Part shown: piece by piece, positions 27,696 to 38,566 of the stretch
Numbering within the stretch: position 1 is the first letter of the stretch
Layout: each line of letters opens with the position of its first letter
Source: Sporotomaculum syntrophicum
Lineage (GTDB): Bacteria > Bacillota > Desulfotomaculia > Desulfotomaculales > Desulfallaceae
Length of the DNA stretch: 64,000 nt
Reading direction: 5' to 3'
NCBI RefSeq assembly: GCF_009932395.1
Contig: NZ_LSRS01000003.1
Location: forward strand, 703,924-767,923
Position numbers and translations under genes: made by a program
The notes under the pieces: generated by a model
Seen by the model: only the letters and a program-made list of their open reading frames with translations
Told to the model about the DNA's origin: nothing
Database searches by the model: none

Positions 27696-30600
27696 TTAAT
27701 CCTCGCGCAAGCGCAAGAGGTGGGCGGGATCATAAATAGAATTAATTTTACTTGCAAATAAGGTTTGATTCTTAATATCCTGGTCGGTTACATAATGGAT
27801 GTCCAGAAGGCCATCTGTACGGTAACCTGTTTTCAGATAGTTGATTTCCGATAAGGCCATGCTCCAGCCATTAAGCCATAAATCAAGCGCTTGTCTTTGC
27901 TCCGGCGTTCCCTCAAAATGAATAATTAAATCAATATCACTGTTAAGTCTTGCAGTACCATAGTTTGTGCTTCCAAACAAATAAATTCCCTTTACACCGA
28001 ATGCTTTAAGATCCATCTTGGCTGAAATCTGCTCCGCCATATAATGACGCCATTTCCAACCTTGATTATCTTTAGGATCTGCTGTCTTATCTTCTATTTC
28101 AAACAGGTTAGCATTAGAGTTTGCGTCGTCTTTAGCCGGATAGTCGAGATAGGCTACTGCCTTTTCTAAGTCAGCATTCATCAGAACAAGGAGTTCCTGG
28201 CCATGATAATTATCTGCTACATTAATTACCTTGATAACATGCTCTAAATAAGCATATGCAGGCAAAATCTTGGCTAAAGCATTGCTACTTCGAGTAAAAA
28301 AGTAATTGGAAAATAACACTTCGTTGTCTTCCGGATATAACGGCAAATACTTAATATTTTCCTCAACCAGATCTTGAAAAAAATGTGTTCCAAAGGATAA
28401 CTCCGGTTGGTACTTAGATTCCTTATTAGCGACTTCAATAAGCATTGAAGAGTTATTAATATCGGAATAGGTCACCCTTACACCTAGCTTGATATCTCCG
28501 CGGCTACCCCAGCGGCCAGGGCCCATTAAAATAAAGCTTCGTCGCGGCAAGATGCGATTTAATTCGCCGATGGCAATGCCGACATTGACTAAGTCCTGGT
28601 GACTTTCCAACTTAACGTATTCTTCCGGGTCAACATAAACAACTGTCTTAATGCCGGTGACCCTCCCATTAGAAACATACCTGTTGGCTGTAAAAATCAT
28701 ATTTTGAACAGCAATATTGGTGGGGATAGCTACAGGAAAATTGCCTTGCGTTGTGCTTTGCGGGCGACACTGCAGCAGGTAAATATTTTCTCCGTCACTT
28801 GCAAATTCAATATCAACCGGGTAACCCAATTTTTCCTGTAAAAGCGACATTACAGAATGCAATTGGGCAACAATTGGAGTCTTTTCAATTAATTCATCAA
28901 AGGTGATGATTATATTATCTCTTTGAAAATCTGTAGTAAATTTATTAAGTTCAGTGATAAAATCATCTTTTAAGACTGAAGCAATATAATTGAGACGTGG
29001 GATATCACTTCCATAATCTTTAATATATTGAGCTATTGATATGGTCAAGAAACGGTTATTCTCTATATCCAGGACATCCATTTTCTGCGGCGAATATTTA
29101 TGCATTTCCTGTGGTACCTGATTAACACGAATATTTGGTTGTCCGGGCGATATCAGCACTGGAAAATCATCGCCTACTCTATCAACCGCTCGCGTTCCCA
29201 GCCCAACAACCATACGCAGAAGGCCATCCTCACGCTTAATTCGCGGGGACCACCGAAACTCGTTGTTACTAAAAGCAACGCCGGAAAAAATAGGAGCGTA
29301 ATAGGGTCCTATCCTGCAGCCAACAACTTCTTGAATCATAACTCCCATTTGGTCGGTATAATCAAGTAAATTATGTTCTATGCGATACTGGATCGAATCG
29401 GGACTAAACATCGAGGCATATACCTCAAGAATTCCATCCACCAAACTCTTAAGGCGTTCGGCTCTTGTCCCTTTATTGGTTAGGAACAAGCTTTTATATT
29501 TGCCGGAAAACGAAGAACCTAATTGATCCTCAAGCAAGCTTGACGACCTTATAATTAAAGGCTTGTTCTCACTATATTCAAGAATTTGATAGAGCTCATT
29601 CATTACATAAGGCGACAAGCGAGCATTTTTTAGTGTCTGAATAACTTTTGGATAAATAATACGTATCTCTAAAAGGTCTCTGTATTTATGTTCATTCAAT
29701 TCGTCAAGGCCATTATCGTGAATCAGTTTAACTAATTCATCGGAGGCAATGTACCATGTTTTAGGAACCTTAATGTTAGCGAATCCTGGATTATCTGCGC
29801 TGTAGTTCTTAATGATTTGCTTGGCTAAAAATAGCCCTGCAGCCTTCCCCCCGATTTTTCCTGTACTTTTCGGAGAACAAATGAAGGTTTTTAGCAATTC
29901 ACAAAAGTCTTCAACTAAAGCGTATTTTCTTGCGTTCTCAATTAACTTTGGGTTATCAGTTAAAAATCGGCGTGCCAGTTCCACAATTAGCCATCTCTGC
30001 GTAGCCTTATTATAAATGGCGTTGGACTTTACAGTCTTTAAATATTTGCTTAACGCCTTTAAAACATCCTTCACGTCGGCATCCGCTTTATCAACAAGTT
30101 TTATTAAGTCATAAGTTTTTCCCTGGTATATCCATAAATTAATATAATGAAATATTTGTGAATCCTTTAAATATGTTTTAGCAACATTAAAAACACTCTC
30201 GCTCAAACGCAGAACATCCACAGCCGGCATTTTTTCCAGGGGGAAATTGATTTCCCCCTGGTATTCATACTTGGTCCAGTTCATTTCCTGATAAATTTCT
30301 CTGACTGAGTCCTGATTGTCTTTAGCCAAAAGAGCTAGTAGCTTTTCACAGACATAAAGCAGCATTTCATGGTCGGTAATCTGCAATAGTTTAATAATTG
30401 CTTCCCAATTACTTCTTGATCCGCTGGTTTCCTGGAAACTTTTTCGCTCGATCATTTGAGATATTTTTTTCGCTACTGTGTTCAGAAGCTTTTCTTCCTG
30501 CACTAAAAAGATATTTTTATCTTCTTCATCTTCATTATATGGATAGGCAGCTTGAAGGTAGCCACGCACTTCGTCCCCGACAATAATTGGGGATCGGATT

Positions 30601-30833
30601 TCACGATGAATTGCTATCTCAGGTTTGGCAGTATAAGTTTGATCATCAAAAACAATGTTTACGACACAAGCCTGTGGATTGCAGAACCCCTGCGGCAGAA
30701 TACTTGAAATTTCCATTAATATTTCCGGAATTGAATTTTTAGTCAAGGCATCGTCTACTAAATACAGACACTCAAGCTCCTTGGCACGCTCTATAAAGGC
30801 TTCAACCGGGATACCCTGTAGTTCATCAACCAT
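27696..30833 (-). CDS. GAF-like / PEP-synthase ATP-binding / nucleotidyltransferase fusion protein
   Basis: A 1045-residue multidomain protein. Residues about 15-135 resemble a GAF sensor and 140-310 are helical. From about 322 to 740 there is a PEP/pyruvate-binding (PPDK-N, ATP-grasp) domain, with KIGGKAAGLFLA, PLIIRSSSLLEDQLG, FSGKYKSLF and the terminal LLQCRPQS. The phosphohistidine swivel and the PEP-binding barrel of real PEP synthase are missing. Residues about 946-1020 are a minimal nucleotidyltransferase, with G954-S955, D966, D968 and D1011. It may phosphorylate or nucleotidylate a partner in response to a signal, which is inference. It lies downstream of gdhA on the same strand, past a terminator. 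Confidence 0.8.
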   Translation of the reverse strand: MVDELQGIPVEAFIERAKELECLYLVDDALTKNSIPEILMEISSILPQGFCNPQACVVNIVFDDQTYTAKPEIAIHREIRSPIIVGDEVRGYLQAAYPYNEDEEDKNIFLVQEEKLLNTVAKKISQMIERKSFQETSGSRSNWEAIIKLLQITDHEMLLYVCEKLLALLAKDNQDSVREIYQEMNWTKYEYQGEINFPLEKMPAVDVLRLSESVFNVAKTYLKDSQIFHYINLWIYQGKTYDLIKLVDKADADVKDVLKALSKYLKTVKSNAIYNKATQRWLIVELARRFLTDNPKLIENARKYALVEDFCELLKTFICSPKSTGKIGGKAAGLFLAKQIIKNYSADNPGFANIKVPKTWYIASDELVKLIHDNGLDELNEHKYRDLLEIRIIYPKVIQTLKNARLSPYVMNELYQILEYSENKPLIIRSSSLLEDQLGSSFSGKYKSLFLTNKGTRAERLKSLVDGILEVYASMFSPDSIQYRIEHNLLDYTDQMGVMIQEVVGCRIGPYYAPIFSGVAFSNNEFRWSPRIKREDGLLRMVVGLGTRAVDRVGDDFPVLISPGQPNIRVNQVPQEMHKYSPQKMDVLDIENNRFLTISIAQYIKDYGSDIPRLNYIASVLKDDFITELNKFTTDFQRDNIIITFDELIEKTPIVAQLHSVMSLLQEKLGYPVDIEFASDGENIYLLQCRPQSTTQGNFPVAIPTNIAVQNMIFTANRYVSNGRVTGIKTVVYVDPEEYVKLESHQDLVNVGIAIGELNRILPRRSFILMGPGRWGSRGDIKLGVRVTYSDINNSSMLIEVANKESKYQPELSFGTHFFQDLVEENIKYLPLYPEDNEVLFSNYFFTRSSNALAKILPAYAYLEHVIKVINVADNYHGQELLVLMNADLEKAVAYLDYPAKDDANSNANLFEIEDKTADPKDNQGWKWRHYMAEQISAKMDLKAFGVKGIYLFGSTNYGTARLNSDIDLIIHFEGTPEQRQALDLWLNGWSMALSEINYLKTGYRTDGLLDIHYVTDQDIKNQTLFASKINSIYDPAHLLRLRED

Positions 30834-30880
30834 CGATATCTCCCCTTAACGCCTTAATGTAATAGTAATTGTTATAAAAA

Positions 30881-30918
30881 TATTTAGACTATACCTGATG
30901 AAAGGTATAGTCTAAATA
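30881..30918 (-). terminator. Rho-independent terminator of the glutamate dehydrogenase gene
   Basis: A perfect 16-base stem, TATTTAGACTATACCT against AGGTATAGTCTAAATA with a 6-base loop, lies 17 bases past the gene. On the minus strand it is followed by TTTTTAT. Confidence 0.92.
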
Positions 30919-30934
30919 AAAATAAATTAAAGAA

Positions 30935-32221
30935 TTAAACCCAGCCCCTGAGCTTCACAGCCTTCGCAACTCGGTTTATTGCAATAACATAGGCAGCATC
31001 ACGCATATACAAGTTTTTATCCTGGGCAAGCTTATGAACAGCCCAAAATGCCGCTGTCATTTTGTCATCAAGTTTCTCTAGAACTTCTTCCTTTGTCCAA
31101 AAATAATTCATGTTGCACTGTACCTGCTCAAAGTAACTGCAGGTTACTCCTCCGGCATTACATAGAAAATCAGGAACAAGGTAAATATTTCTGGCTTTAA
31201 TTAATTCGTCGCTTTCTAACGTCGTAGGACCATTTGCACCCTCGCAGATTATTTTAACCTGCTGACTGATCTTGGCAAAGGTCTCGGGCGTTATCTGGTT
31301 TTCCAATGCACAGGGCAGAAGGATATCGACGTCCTGGGCAATCCATTCACCACCGTCTAATATTTCGCATCCTAATTCCTGCGCCTTGTATTTATCAATG
31401 GTACCAAATGAATCTTTTATTGAAACCATCTGCTCTATATCAAGGCCGTTACTATTACGGAATGTGTAAGCTTTATTATCTTGTTGATCCCAACAGGAGA
31501 TGGCAATAACCTTGCCGCCCATGCTCGTATATAAACGAGCAGCATATTCCGCAACATTGCCAAAACCTTGAATACTTGCTGTTGTAGAGGTAATATCCAC
31601 ATTTAGTGTTTTCAAGGCTTCACGCAATGTATAAATAACACCATATCCTGTGGCCTCAGTTCGCCCGAGAGAGCCACCCATCCCAACAGGTTTTCCCGTA
31701 ATAACACCCGGGTAACGCCCTCCAAAAATGACCTCATATTCATCCATCATCCAGAGCATATGCTGCCCGTTGGTCATAACATCGGGCGCAGGAATATCAA
31801 TAACAGGGCCCATATTCCTGCCGAGCTGTCTTACAAAACCACGGCACAATCTTTCCTGCTCACCTTTAGACAAATTATGGGGGTCACAGATAATACCACC
31901 TTTTCCTCCGCCCAGCGGGATATCTACAACCGCACATTTCCAAGTCATCCACATAGATAAAGCTCTTATCGTATCGATTGTTTCATGGGGATGAAAACGG
32001 ATACCACCTTTAGCCGGTCCACGGGCGTCATTATGCTGAATTCTGTAACCATTAAATACCTTTGTAGTTCCATCATCCATTTTAACCGGGATGGTAAAGT
32101 GATATTCATGACTTGGCTGGCGCAAAAATTCACGAACCGATTGATCTAAACCAATAATATCAGCCACATTATCAAACTGTGTCTGAGCTGTTATGTAAGG
32201 ATTATATCCTTTCTCGGTCAT
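30935..32221 (-). CDS. gdhA: Glutamate dehydrogenase
   Basis: A 428-residue hexameric-type Glu/Leu/Phe/Val dehydrogenase that interconverts glutamate and 2-oxoglutarate plus ammonia. Substrate-site motifs are GPAKGGIRFHP (K71 region) and WKCAVVDIPLGGGKGGI (K95, K107). The Rossmann domain shows QGFGNVAEYAARLY, and PDFLCNAGGV is conserved near the C-terminus. AGGAGG lies before the ATG at 32221. Whether it uses NAD or NADP cannot be read with confidence. Nearby glutamate 2,3-aminomutase and proline genes also draw on glutamate, but they are separate units. Confidence 0.95.
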   Translation of the reverse strand: MTEKGYNPYITAQTQFDNVADIIGLDQSVREFLRQPSHEYHFTIPVKMDDGTTKVFNGYRIQHNDARGPAKGGIRFHPHETIDTIRALSMWMTWKCAVVDIPLGGGKGGIICDPHNLSKGEQERLCRGFVRQLGRNMGPVIDIPAPDVMTNGQHMLWMMDEYEVIFGGRYPGVITGKPVGMGGSLGRTEATGYGVIYTLREALKTLNVDITSTTASIQGFGNVAEYAARLYTSMGGKVIAISCWDQQDNKAYTFRNSNGLDIEQMVSIKDSFGTIDKYKAQELGCEILDGGEWIAQDVDILLPCALENQITPETFAKISQQVKIICEGANGPTTLESDELIKARNIYLVPDFLCNAGGVTCSYFEQVQCNMNYFWTKEEVLEKLDDKMTAAFWAVHKLAQDKNLYMRDAAYVIAINRVAKAVKLRGWV

Positions 32222-32358
32222 TATAAAGCCTCCTACTTTTTCAACATTAGGTTGATTAATATTATAAAACTTTCTAATATTTAATGTTAGAACAAAAATA
32301 CCTGTCTGTAAAGTTTTTATTTATCAGATCCATATAATGCCGGGGAGATGATGCGTAA

Positions 32359-33087
32359 TCAACACCCGGCTTCAATTTGTTTTATTTCATCCAAAATAGC
32401 TGTAACCGCAGCAACCTTATCTACGGCCTCAGTCACCGGTCGGCCTACCACCAGGTGACTCGCGCCTGCTCGAACAGCCTCTCCCGGTGTCATTACCCGT
32501 CTCTGGTCGCCCAGCTGTGCTCCGGCCGGGCGGATGCCGGGGGTGATAATTTTAAAATCCGGCCCACAGGCATCACGCACCAGCCTAATCTCCTGGGGTG
32601 AACAAACCACCCCGTCCAAACCCGATGCCCTGGTCAGCAATGCCAAGGAGCGTACCCGCTCGGCGATCTCCCCCGTAAAACCCATTTCCTGTTGATACGT
32701 TTGCCGGTCAATGCTGGTGAGCACAGTCACCGCCACCACCAGCGGGGCCGGTACACCCAGCCGGTCGGCTTCTTCCCGGGCGGCTGTCCCGGCTGCCCGC
32801 ATCATGGCACCGCCCCCCGAGGCGTGCACATTGATTATCGAAGCACCGGAGCGCACCAGTACCCGGGCGGCCTGCCCGACGGTATTTGGTATATCGTGCA
32901 GTTTCAGATCCAGAAAAACTTGCGCACCCGCAGCCACTATCTCTTGGACGATTCTGATCCCGGTCGCGTAAAACAATTCCATGCCCACTTTGAAAAAACC
33001 CACGTGTGCGGTCAGTTCACCAACTAGTTCCAGCGCCTTTTCCTGGCTGTCTACGTCCAGAGCTACAATTAGTTTTTCCTTTGACAA
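32359..33087 (-). CDS. pyrF: Orotidine-5'-phosphate decarboxylase
   Basis: Catalyses the last step of UMP synthesis, OMP to UMP. The 242-residue protein has IVALDVDS at the N-terminus, the catalytic FLDLKLHDIPNTV motif near residues 58-70 and the phosphate-binding PGIRP and VVGRPVTEA loops. It starts directly after the pyrD stop codon. It is the last gene of the cluster here. The usual next gene, pyrE, is not present. Confidence 0.96.
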   Translation of the reverse strand: MSKEKLIVALDVDSQEKALELVGELTAHVGFFKVGMELFYATGIRIVQEIVAAGAQVFLDLKLHDIPNTVGQAARVLVRSGASIINVHASGGGAMMRAAGTAAREEADRLGVPAPLVVAVTVLTSIDRQTYQQEMGFTGEIAERVRSLALLTRASGLDGVVCSPQEIRLVRDACGPDFKIITPGIRPAGAQLGDQRRVMTPGEAVRAGASHLVVGRPVTEAVDKVAAVTAILDEIKQIEAGC

Positions 33088-34020
33088 CTACTCATCACTC
33101 CTTGTTGTGTCTCGCTGGGCCAGGCCAACCAGTTCACTGATCTCATTAAAACCGTGTTCTTTCATGTATTGCTCAATACCATCTACCACATCCAGGGTAG
33201 CCCGGGGATTGACGAAATTACCGGTGCCCACCGCCACCGCCGTAGCGCCGGCCAGGATAAACTCCAGGGCATCCCTGGCGGTCATAATTCCGCCCATGCC
33301 CAGGATGGGTATAAGAGGCAGCGCCCGGTGCACCTGCCAAACTGCCCGCACCGCTACCGGGCGTATAGCCGGGCCGCTTAACCCACCGGTAATGTTGCCC
33401 AGCACCGGCCTGCGCCGGTCCACATCTATAGCTATGCCCACCAGAGTATTAATCATGGATAGTGCGTCTGCCCCGGCCCCGGCCACGGCTTCGGCCATAG
33501 CTACCAAATCCGTAACATTGGGCGATAGTTTGACGATTACAGGCAGACCGGTAACCGACTTGACCGCTCTGGTTACCTCGGACGCAGTAACGGGATTACT
33601 GCCAAATTGAATGCCCCCTTTTTTGACGTTGGGACAGGATATATTGACTTCCAAACCCGCCACACCGGTGACCCCGTCCAAACGGCGAGCCACCTGAGCA
33701 TAATCCTCCAGCGTATCGCCGGCGATATTTATGATCACTGGCACGCCCAGAGCCGCCAGTTGAGGCATGATTTCCTCAGCCACGCGTTCAACGCCGGGGT
33801 TCTGCAGTCCAATGGCATTGAGCATCCCTGAAGGTGTTTCAGCAATGCGCGGCGGGGGGTTGCCCTGCCGGGGTTTAAGCGTAGTACCTTTCACCGTAAT
33901 GGCTCCCAGCCTCTGCAGGTCAACATAAGTCTGGTATTCCAAACCAAACCCAAAGGTACCGGAAGCCGTGGTCACAGGATTTTTCATCACTATGCCGCCT
34001 AAATCTACTGAGGTATTCAT
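33088..34020 (-). CDS. pyrD: Dihydroorotate dehydrogenase B, catalytic subunit
   Basis: A 310-residue class 1B FMN enzyme that oxidises dihydroorotate to orotate together with PyrK. It shows [39 protein letters not shown] (with the catalytic cysteine), VKLSPN and the FMN phosphate loop [14 protein letters not shown] chose the ATG at 34020, which overlaps the pyrK stop as TAATG. The frame is open to 34110, but that part lies inside pyrK and has no family resemblance. Confidence 0.96.
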   Translation of the reverse strand: MNTSVDLGGIVMKNPVTTASGTFGFGLEYQTYVDLQRLGAITVKGTTLKPRQGNPPPRIAETPSGMLNAIGLQNPGVERVAEEIMPQLAALGVPVIINIAGDTLEDYAQVARRLDGVTGVAGLEVNISCPNVKKGGIQFGSNPVTASEVTRAVKSVTGLPVIVKLSPNVTDLVAMAEAVAGAGADALSMINTLVGIAIDVDRRRPVLGNITGGLSGPAIRPVAVRAVWQVHRALPLIPILGMGGIMTARDALEFILAGATAVAVGTGNFVNPRATLDVVDGIEQYMKEHGFNEISELVGLAQRDTTRSDE

Positions 34021-34826
34021 TACCAGACCACCTCCCCTGCCGCAAATACCGGCCCATCCACACAGGCGTGCCGGAAGGTTTCCAGTCCGCCGGCATCCTT
34101 CACCCGGCAAACGCAGGACAAACAGGCTCCCACACCGCAGGCCATCCTTTCTTCCACCGATACCTCGCCCGGCACTCCGGCATTATGCAGCATACCACAA
34201 AGCGTCTTTAACATCGGTGCCGGCCCGCAGGCATAAACATAACCCGGTTTGCATTGCAGTTCCTCCGCCAGCAAATCGGTGACGGGACCCTGGTAACCGG
34301 CAGAACCATCATCCGTAGCCACGCTAACAGAAAAACCCAGCAATTTAACAGCGTTATGAATCAGCAGTTGCTCAGCATTTCGTGCACCAAGCAGCACCTT
34401 TACATGCTCAGCATAGCCCGTTCCGGCCAGCTCCTGCAATAAAAAATACAGCGGCGCAGCTCCAATGCCACCGCCTACCACCAGGCGAGGGACAGCAGCA
34501 GTACCGGTTTTTTCCGCGGTTAACATGGTAAATCCGCGGCCCAAAGGACCCATAATATCAAGCCAACCATCCCGGCGGCCGGCCAGCCAAGCCGTACCCT
34601 TACCCACCACTTGAAACATTATTTTTACCAGGCCGGACTGCCGGCACACCGCATGAATACTTATCGGCCGTCTCAGCAGCGGATCACTGTCCTCCCCGCA
34701 GCGAATATGAATAAACTGTCCGGGCACAGCCGCCTGGGCTAGAGATGGAGCCAATAATTCTGTAACCCACACACCGGGCCCGGTTTCCTGACAACCGGTA
34801 ATCTCCGCCATCATTAATTGGGACAT
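34020..34826 (-). CDS. pyrK: Dihydroorotate dehydrogenase electron transfer subunit
   Basis: About 269 residues. It carries FAD and a [2Fe-2S] cluster and passes electrons from PyrD to [12 protein letters not shown] binds [20 protein letters not shown] and YACGPAPML bind the nucleotide, and [11 protein letters not shown] plus a late cysteine (FRHACVDGP) hold the cluster. The ATG at 34826 follows GGGGGTG by eight bases, and the frame is open to 34856. More than 550 bases separate it from pyrC, so pyrK-pyrD-pyrF may have its own promoter. A weak candidate, TTGTTG-17-TTATTA, lies about 90 bases upstream. Confidence 0.95.
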   Translation of the reverse strand: MSQLMMAEITGCQETGPGVWVTELLAPSLAQAAVPGQFIHIRCGEDSDPLLRRPISIHAVCRQSGLVKIMFQVVGKGTAWLAGRRDGWLDIMGPLGRGFTMLTAEKTGTAAVPRLVVGGGIGAAPLYFLLQELAGTGYAEHVKVLLGARNAEQLLIHNAVKLLGFSVSVATDDGSAGYQGPVTDLLAEELQCKPGYVYACGPAPMLKTLCGMLHNAGVPGEVSVEERMACGVGACLSCVCRVKDAGGLETFRHACVDGPVFAAGEVVW

Positions 34827-35028
34827 TAAACCATCACCCCCTGAATTCACTTCCATATTGATGATTCTAACTCAGAAACCATTAGCTGTAAAATTTAATA
34901 AACAACTTAACGTACAACCAACAACAAACTATTATGTTAAGATAAGTGATTTTTCCAAAATTTTGCTCAGTACCATGAACATTGTACAACACTGCAGTAT
35001 ACTATATTAATAAAAGGGGGTATTGCCT

Positions 35029-35181
35029 ATGTCGGATAAAGAGCTTGCCATTAATGCACTAACCCAGATGATTAAATCTAACAACGAGAAAGCCGAAAAG
35101 AATCGGGAGCTAAAAGATTGGTTTCACAACCTGAACCTAGACCTGATGCAAGCAGTGGAATCCCTCCGAAAAAACGCTTGA
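35029..35181 (+). CDS. Small hypothetical protein
   Basis: A 50-residue ORF beginning MSDKELAINALTQM, with a good AAAAGGGGG ribosome binding site nine bases before the ATG. It is predicted helical and charged, with no membrane segment or metal motif. It lies on the opposite strand within the gap between pyrC and pyrK. I do not recognise the family. The clean ribosome binding site supports a real gene. Confidence 0.6.
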   Translation: MSDKELAINALTQMIKSNNEKAEKNRELKDWFHNLNLDLMQAVESLRKNA

Positions 35182-35413
35182 AGCAGGTCTTCCTAATCCC
35201 CTGAACCAAACCGGGTTAAGGCCCGTTTATGATAAGCCCCGAACGGAATTTTTCTCCGTTCGGGGCTAAGAATTTCAACGACCCGGGCGGTATCCAAGGG
35301 AAGTCAGGCAGGGCACGACAAGTTCTACGGCAACCCCGCTTGATTACAAAGCCATTTCGCCAGGGGCTTTTTTACTCCTGGTCAGGTTTTATTACCAGGT
35401 GGATAGCAACGGG
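35182..35413. other. Hairpin-rich gap between pyrC and the small gene
   Basis: Downstream ends of pyrC (-) and the small gene (+) meet here. Besides the strong stem at 35235-35267, AAGCC and GGCTT at about 35349-35371, followed by TTTTT on the plus strand, form a weak terminator-like hairpin. No gene is convincing on either strand, and no riboswitch class matched. Confidence 0.5.
35235..35267. terminator. 13-base-stem hairpin between convergent genes
   Basis: AGCCCCGAACGGA (35235-35247) and TCCGTTCGGGGCT (35255-35267) form a perfect stem with a 7-base loop. The flanking T-tracts are poor in both directions, so it may be a terminator or another RNA structure. It follows the small plus-strand gene and lies beyond pyrC. 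Confidence 0.6.
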
Positions 35414-36682
35414 CTAAATCTTATAGCTATAATGGCCCGACCGGATCGTAATAACCGGCAGTCCTTGCAGGGTGCGTCCGGCAAAGGGGGTATTTTTACC
35501 CTTGCCGGCAAAACGCTCGGGGTCCACTGATTCCGTAATACCAGGGTCGATGATGGTAATATCTGCTGCGCTCCCCTCGGTCAGCGTGCCCCGGTTAATC
35601 CCCAGTATGCAGGCCGGGTTGTAGGCTAATTTAGCCACTGCTTGCAGCGGGGTAAGGATGCCGGTGTGCACCAGTTCTGTCCAAACCAGCCCCACCGCGG
35701 TTTCCAGCCCCACCAGGCCAAAGGGTGCCAGGTCGAATTCCACGTTCTTTTCGTCGTAGGTATGGGGGGCATGATCAGTGGCGATTACATCAATGGTACC
35801 GTCGGCCAACCCTTCCCGCAGCGCCTGCACATCCCGGTCCCCGCGCAGCGGCGGGTTAACCTTGGCCGCAGTATTATACTGAGCCACTGCCCGGTCGGTT
35901 AAAGTGAAATGCTGGGGCGTGGCCTCCGCAGTCACCGGGTACCCCCGTTTTTTTGCCTCCCGAACCAGGGCTACAGAACCGGCAGTGCTCAGGTGGGCGA
36001 TGTGGAGCGAACAGCCGGTTTCGGCTGCCAGAATAATATCCCTGGCTACCATCACCTCTTCAGCAGAGGAAGGAATCCCTTTCAGCCCCAGGATAGTTGA
36101 TTGATAGCCCTCGTGCATTACCCCGCCCGCCGCCAGGCTCTTTTCCTCGCAATGGGAAATCACCGGTGCATCCAGCATCCGGCAGTATTGCATGGCCCGG
36201 CGCATCAGCCCGGCATCGGAAACCGGCCGGCCGTCGTCGGAAAAGGCCACTGCTCCGGCGTCACGCATATCACCCAGTTCGGCCAGTTCCTCACCCCGGC
36301 TGCCCCGGGAAATCGCGCCAATGGGGTAGACATTAGCCTGGCCAGACTCGGCCGCCCGCCGGCGGACAAACTCTATTATAAAACGGTTGTCTGTTACCGG
36401 GTTGGTGTTAGGCATACAAGCCACCCCGGTGAAACCGCCCCGGGCGGCCGCAGCAGTGCCCGTGGCAATGGTTTCCTTGTACTCATAGCCAGGCTCCCGC
36501 AAGTGTACATGCATGTCGATAAAACCTGGTGCCACCAATTTGCCGGTGGCGTCAATTATTTCCGTGTTTTCATCCGGCGCAAACGGGCTGCTAATGCTGC
36601 CGTCCTGCACATATACATCAGCCGTCTCATCCCTGCCCGAAGCCGGGTCCAATAAACGGCCGCCCTTAATAATCAGCTTCAT
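35414..36682 (-). CDS. pyrC: Dihydroorotase
   Basis: About 422 residues, class I zinc dihydroorotase, converting carbamoyl-aspartate to dihydroorotate. [17 protein letters not shown] holds the first metal histidines, CMPNTNP and SHCEE follow, HIAHLS holds the next histidine, and IATDHAPH carries the catalytic aspartate. The ATG at 36682 follows GGAGGTG by about 6 bases and overlaps pyrB by 17 bases, so it is preferred over a GTG at 36697. Confidence 0.96.
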   Translation of the reverse strand: MKLIIKGGRLLDPASGRDETADVYVQDGSISSPFAPDENTEIIDATGKLVAPGFIDMHVHLREPGYEYKETIATGTAAAARGGFTGVACMPNTNPVTDNRFIIEFVRRRAAESGQANVYPIGAISRGSRGEELAELGDMRDAGAVAFSDDGRPVSDAGLMRRAMQYCRMLDAPVISHCEEKSLAAGGVMHEGYQSTILGLKGIPSSAEEVMVARDIILAAETGCSLHIAHLSTAGSVALVREAKKRGYPVTAEATPQHFTLTDRAVAQYNTAAKVNPPLRGDRDVQALREGLADGTIDVIATDHAPHTYDEKNVEFDLAPFGLVGLETAVGLVWTELVHTGILTPLQAVAKLAYNPACILGINRGTLTEGSAADITIIDPGITESVDPERFAGKGKNTPFAGRTLQGLPVITIRSGHYSYKI

Positions 36683-37604
36683 TGTGAGCACCTCCACCGG
36701 TAAGCAGGTATAGTAAAGCCATGCGCACCGCTACCCCATTGGTTACTTGCTCTTCAATCACAGACTCAGGTCCATCGGCAGTATCATGGCCCAGCTCCAC
36801 TCCGCGGTTCACAGGACCGGGATGCATAACCAGCACATCCGGCTTAGCCAGGGACAGGCGCTCCCGGTTTAGCCCGTATAGCCTGGAGTATTCCCGCAAG
36901 CCCGGGAAAAGACCCTGCTGCTGTCTTTCCGCCTGGATGCGCAGCATCATGACTACATCCGCGCCCTCCAGCGCTTCTTCAATCCGGTAAAACACACGGG
37001 CACCGGTTTGGGTAAGTTCGACGGGCATCAGCGTGGGCGGTCCGCAAACCCTTACCTCAGCCCCCAGGGTAGTAAATCCCCAGATATTCGAACGGGCCAC
37101 CCGGCTGTGCAATATATCCCCAATAATTGTCACCGTCAGACCGGCGATTTTCCCACGTTGCTCCCGTACCGTAAACAGATCCAGCAGCGCCTGGGTGGGA
37201 TGTTCATGTGCCCCATCCCCGGCGTTAATTACCGCCGCTTTGACCGCCTTAGCCAGCATGTGCGGTGCCCCGGCCATGGGGTGGCGCAGCACAATCACAT
37301 CAGCGCCCTGTGCTTGAATGGTCCGGGCGGTGTCATATAAACTTTCACCCTTGGCCACACTGCTGGAGGAGCTGGATATATTGACACAGTCCGCACTCAG
37401 GTACTTGGCCGCCAGCTCAAAGGAGCCGCGGGTACGGGTGCTATTTTCATAAAAAAGATTCATCACGGTACGCCCCCGCAGCGTAGGTACTTTTTTTATT
37501 GGCCGGGAAATAACTTCCTTCATGGGCCTGGCTGTATCCAGCAAAAAAATGAGCTCTTCAGCGGCCAAGCCTTTTAATCCCAACAGGTCTTTATGTTTAT
37601 ACAA
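36666..37604 (-). CDS. pyrB: Aspartate carbamoyltransferase catalytic chain
   Basis: The 312-residue protein makes N-carbamoyl-aspartate. The carbamoyl-phosphate site is [13 protein letters not shown] (about 51-63). Also present are [36 protein letters not shown] and the late [11 protein letters not shown] loop. No pyrI regulatory chain is adjacent, as expected for Firmicutes. A PyrR-type attenuator lies directly upstream. It overlaps pyrC. Confidence 0.96.
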   Translation of the reverse strand: MYKHKDLLGLKGLAAEELIFLLDTARPMKEVISRPIKKVPTLRGRTVMNLFYENSTRTRGSFELAAKYLSADCVNISSSSSSVAKGESLYDTARTIQAQGADVIVLRHPMAGAPHMLAKAVKAAVINAGDGAHEHPTQALLDLFTVREQRGKIAGLTVTIIGDILHSRVARSNIWGFTTLGAEVRVCGPPTLMPVELTQTGARVFYRIEEALEGADVVMMLRIQAERQQQGLFPGLREYSRLYGLNRERLSLAKPDVLVMHPGPVNRGVELGHDTADGPESVIEEQVTNGVAVRMALLYLLTGGGAHNEADY

Positions 37605-37623
37605 TTAAGGGAACCCCCTCCCT

Positions 37624-37745
37624 AATAAATAAGCCTCCCCGGTTAATAAAACCCGGTGGAGGCTGACTAAGCAGTGCACAGAGATATGCGTGACTAATCC
37701 CTGTTAGAGATTTAAGCTCTCCCTTGTCAGCCTCACAGGACCGCT
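37624..37745 (-). promoter_or_regulatory. PyrR-dependent attenuator ahead of pyrB
   Basis: On the minus strand the leader holds GGTCCTGTGAGGCTGACAAGG (about 37722-37742), matching the PyrR-binding anti-antiterminator loop, then an overlapping antiterminator region. A terminator follows, with AGCCTCC at 37658-37664 pairing with GGAGGCT at 37632-37638 and TTATTTATT after it. Uridine nucleotides bound to PyrR should favour termination. The site lies between pyrR and pyrB. Confidence 0.85.
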
Positions 37746-37758
37746 TAAAAGGAGAAAT

Positions 37759-38322
<564 letters not shown>

Positions 38323-38336
38323 TTAGTAATGGCATC

Positions 38337-38424
38337 AAAAAAACCTGACTATCCGGCAAGAGGCATAGACAGGCACAGCTAATCCCGTTTTACACTATGT
38401 ATCCTTACCGGTCTCACGGGACCG
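38337..38424 (-). promoter_or_regulatory. PyrR-dependent attenuator ahead of pyrR
   Basis: On the minus strand, CGGTCCCGTGAGACCGG then TAAGG (38403-38424) matches the PyrR-binding loop. A terminator follows, CCTGTCTATGCC and GGATAGTCAGG (38344-38373), with seven T residues after it. This gives autoregulation of pyrR. Confidence 0.82.
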
Positions 38425-38566
38425 ATTTTAAAGGTGATTTTTCTTAACACATACTATCAAAAACAACAAGATGCGTCAACTTTTTTTGCAACGATTATCA
38501 AAATTTTCACACAGCCATAATTATCGAACAAGTTTAAGGATTTAAGCCTATGGCATATGGAGTATT

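Noticed and set aside
34021-34110. Extension of pyrD into pyrK
   Set aside because: The TAATG overlap and the pyrD family start both support the ATG at 34020.
35270-35400. Possible riboswitch on either strand
   Set aside because: Structure was suspected, but no known aptamer motif was found and no gene downstream would be controlled by it.
35229-35417. 62-codon plus-strand frame in the pyrC downstream gap
   Set aside because: It runs through the strong hairpin and has no ribosome binding site or domain signature.
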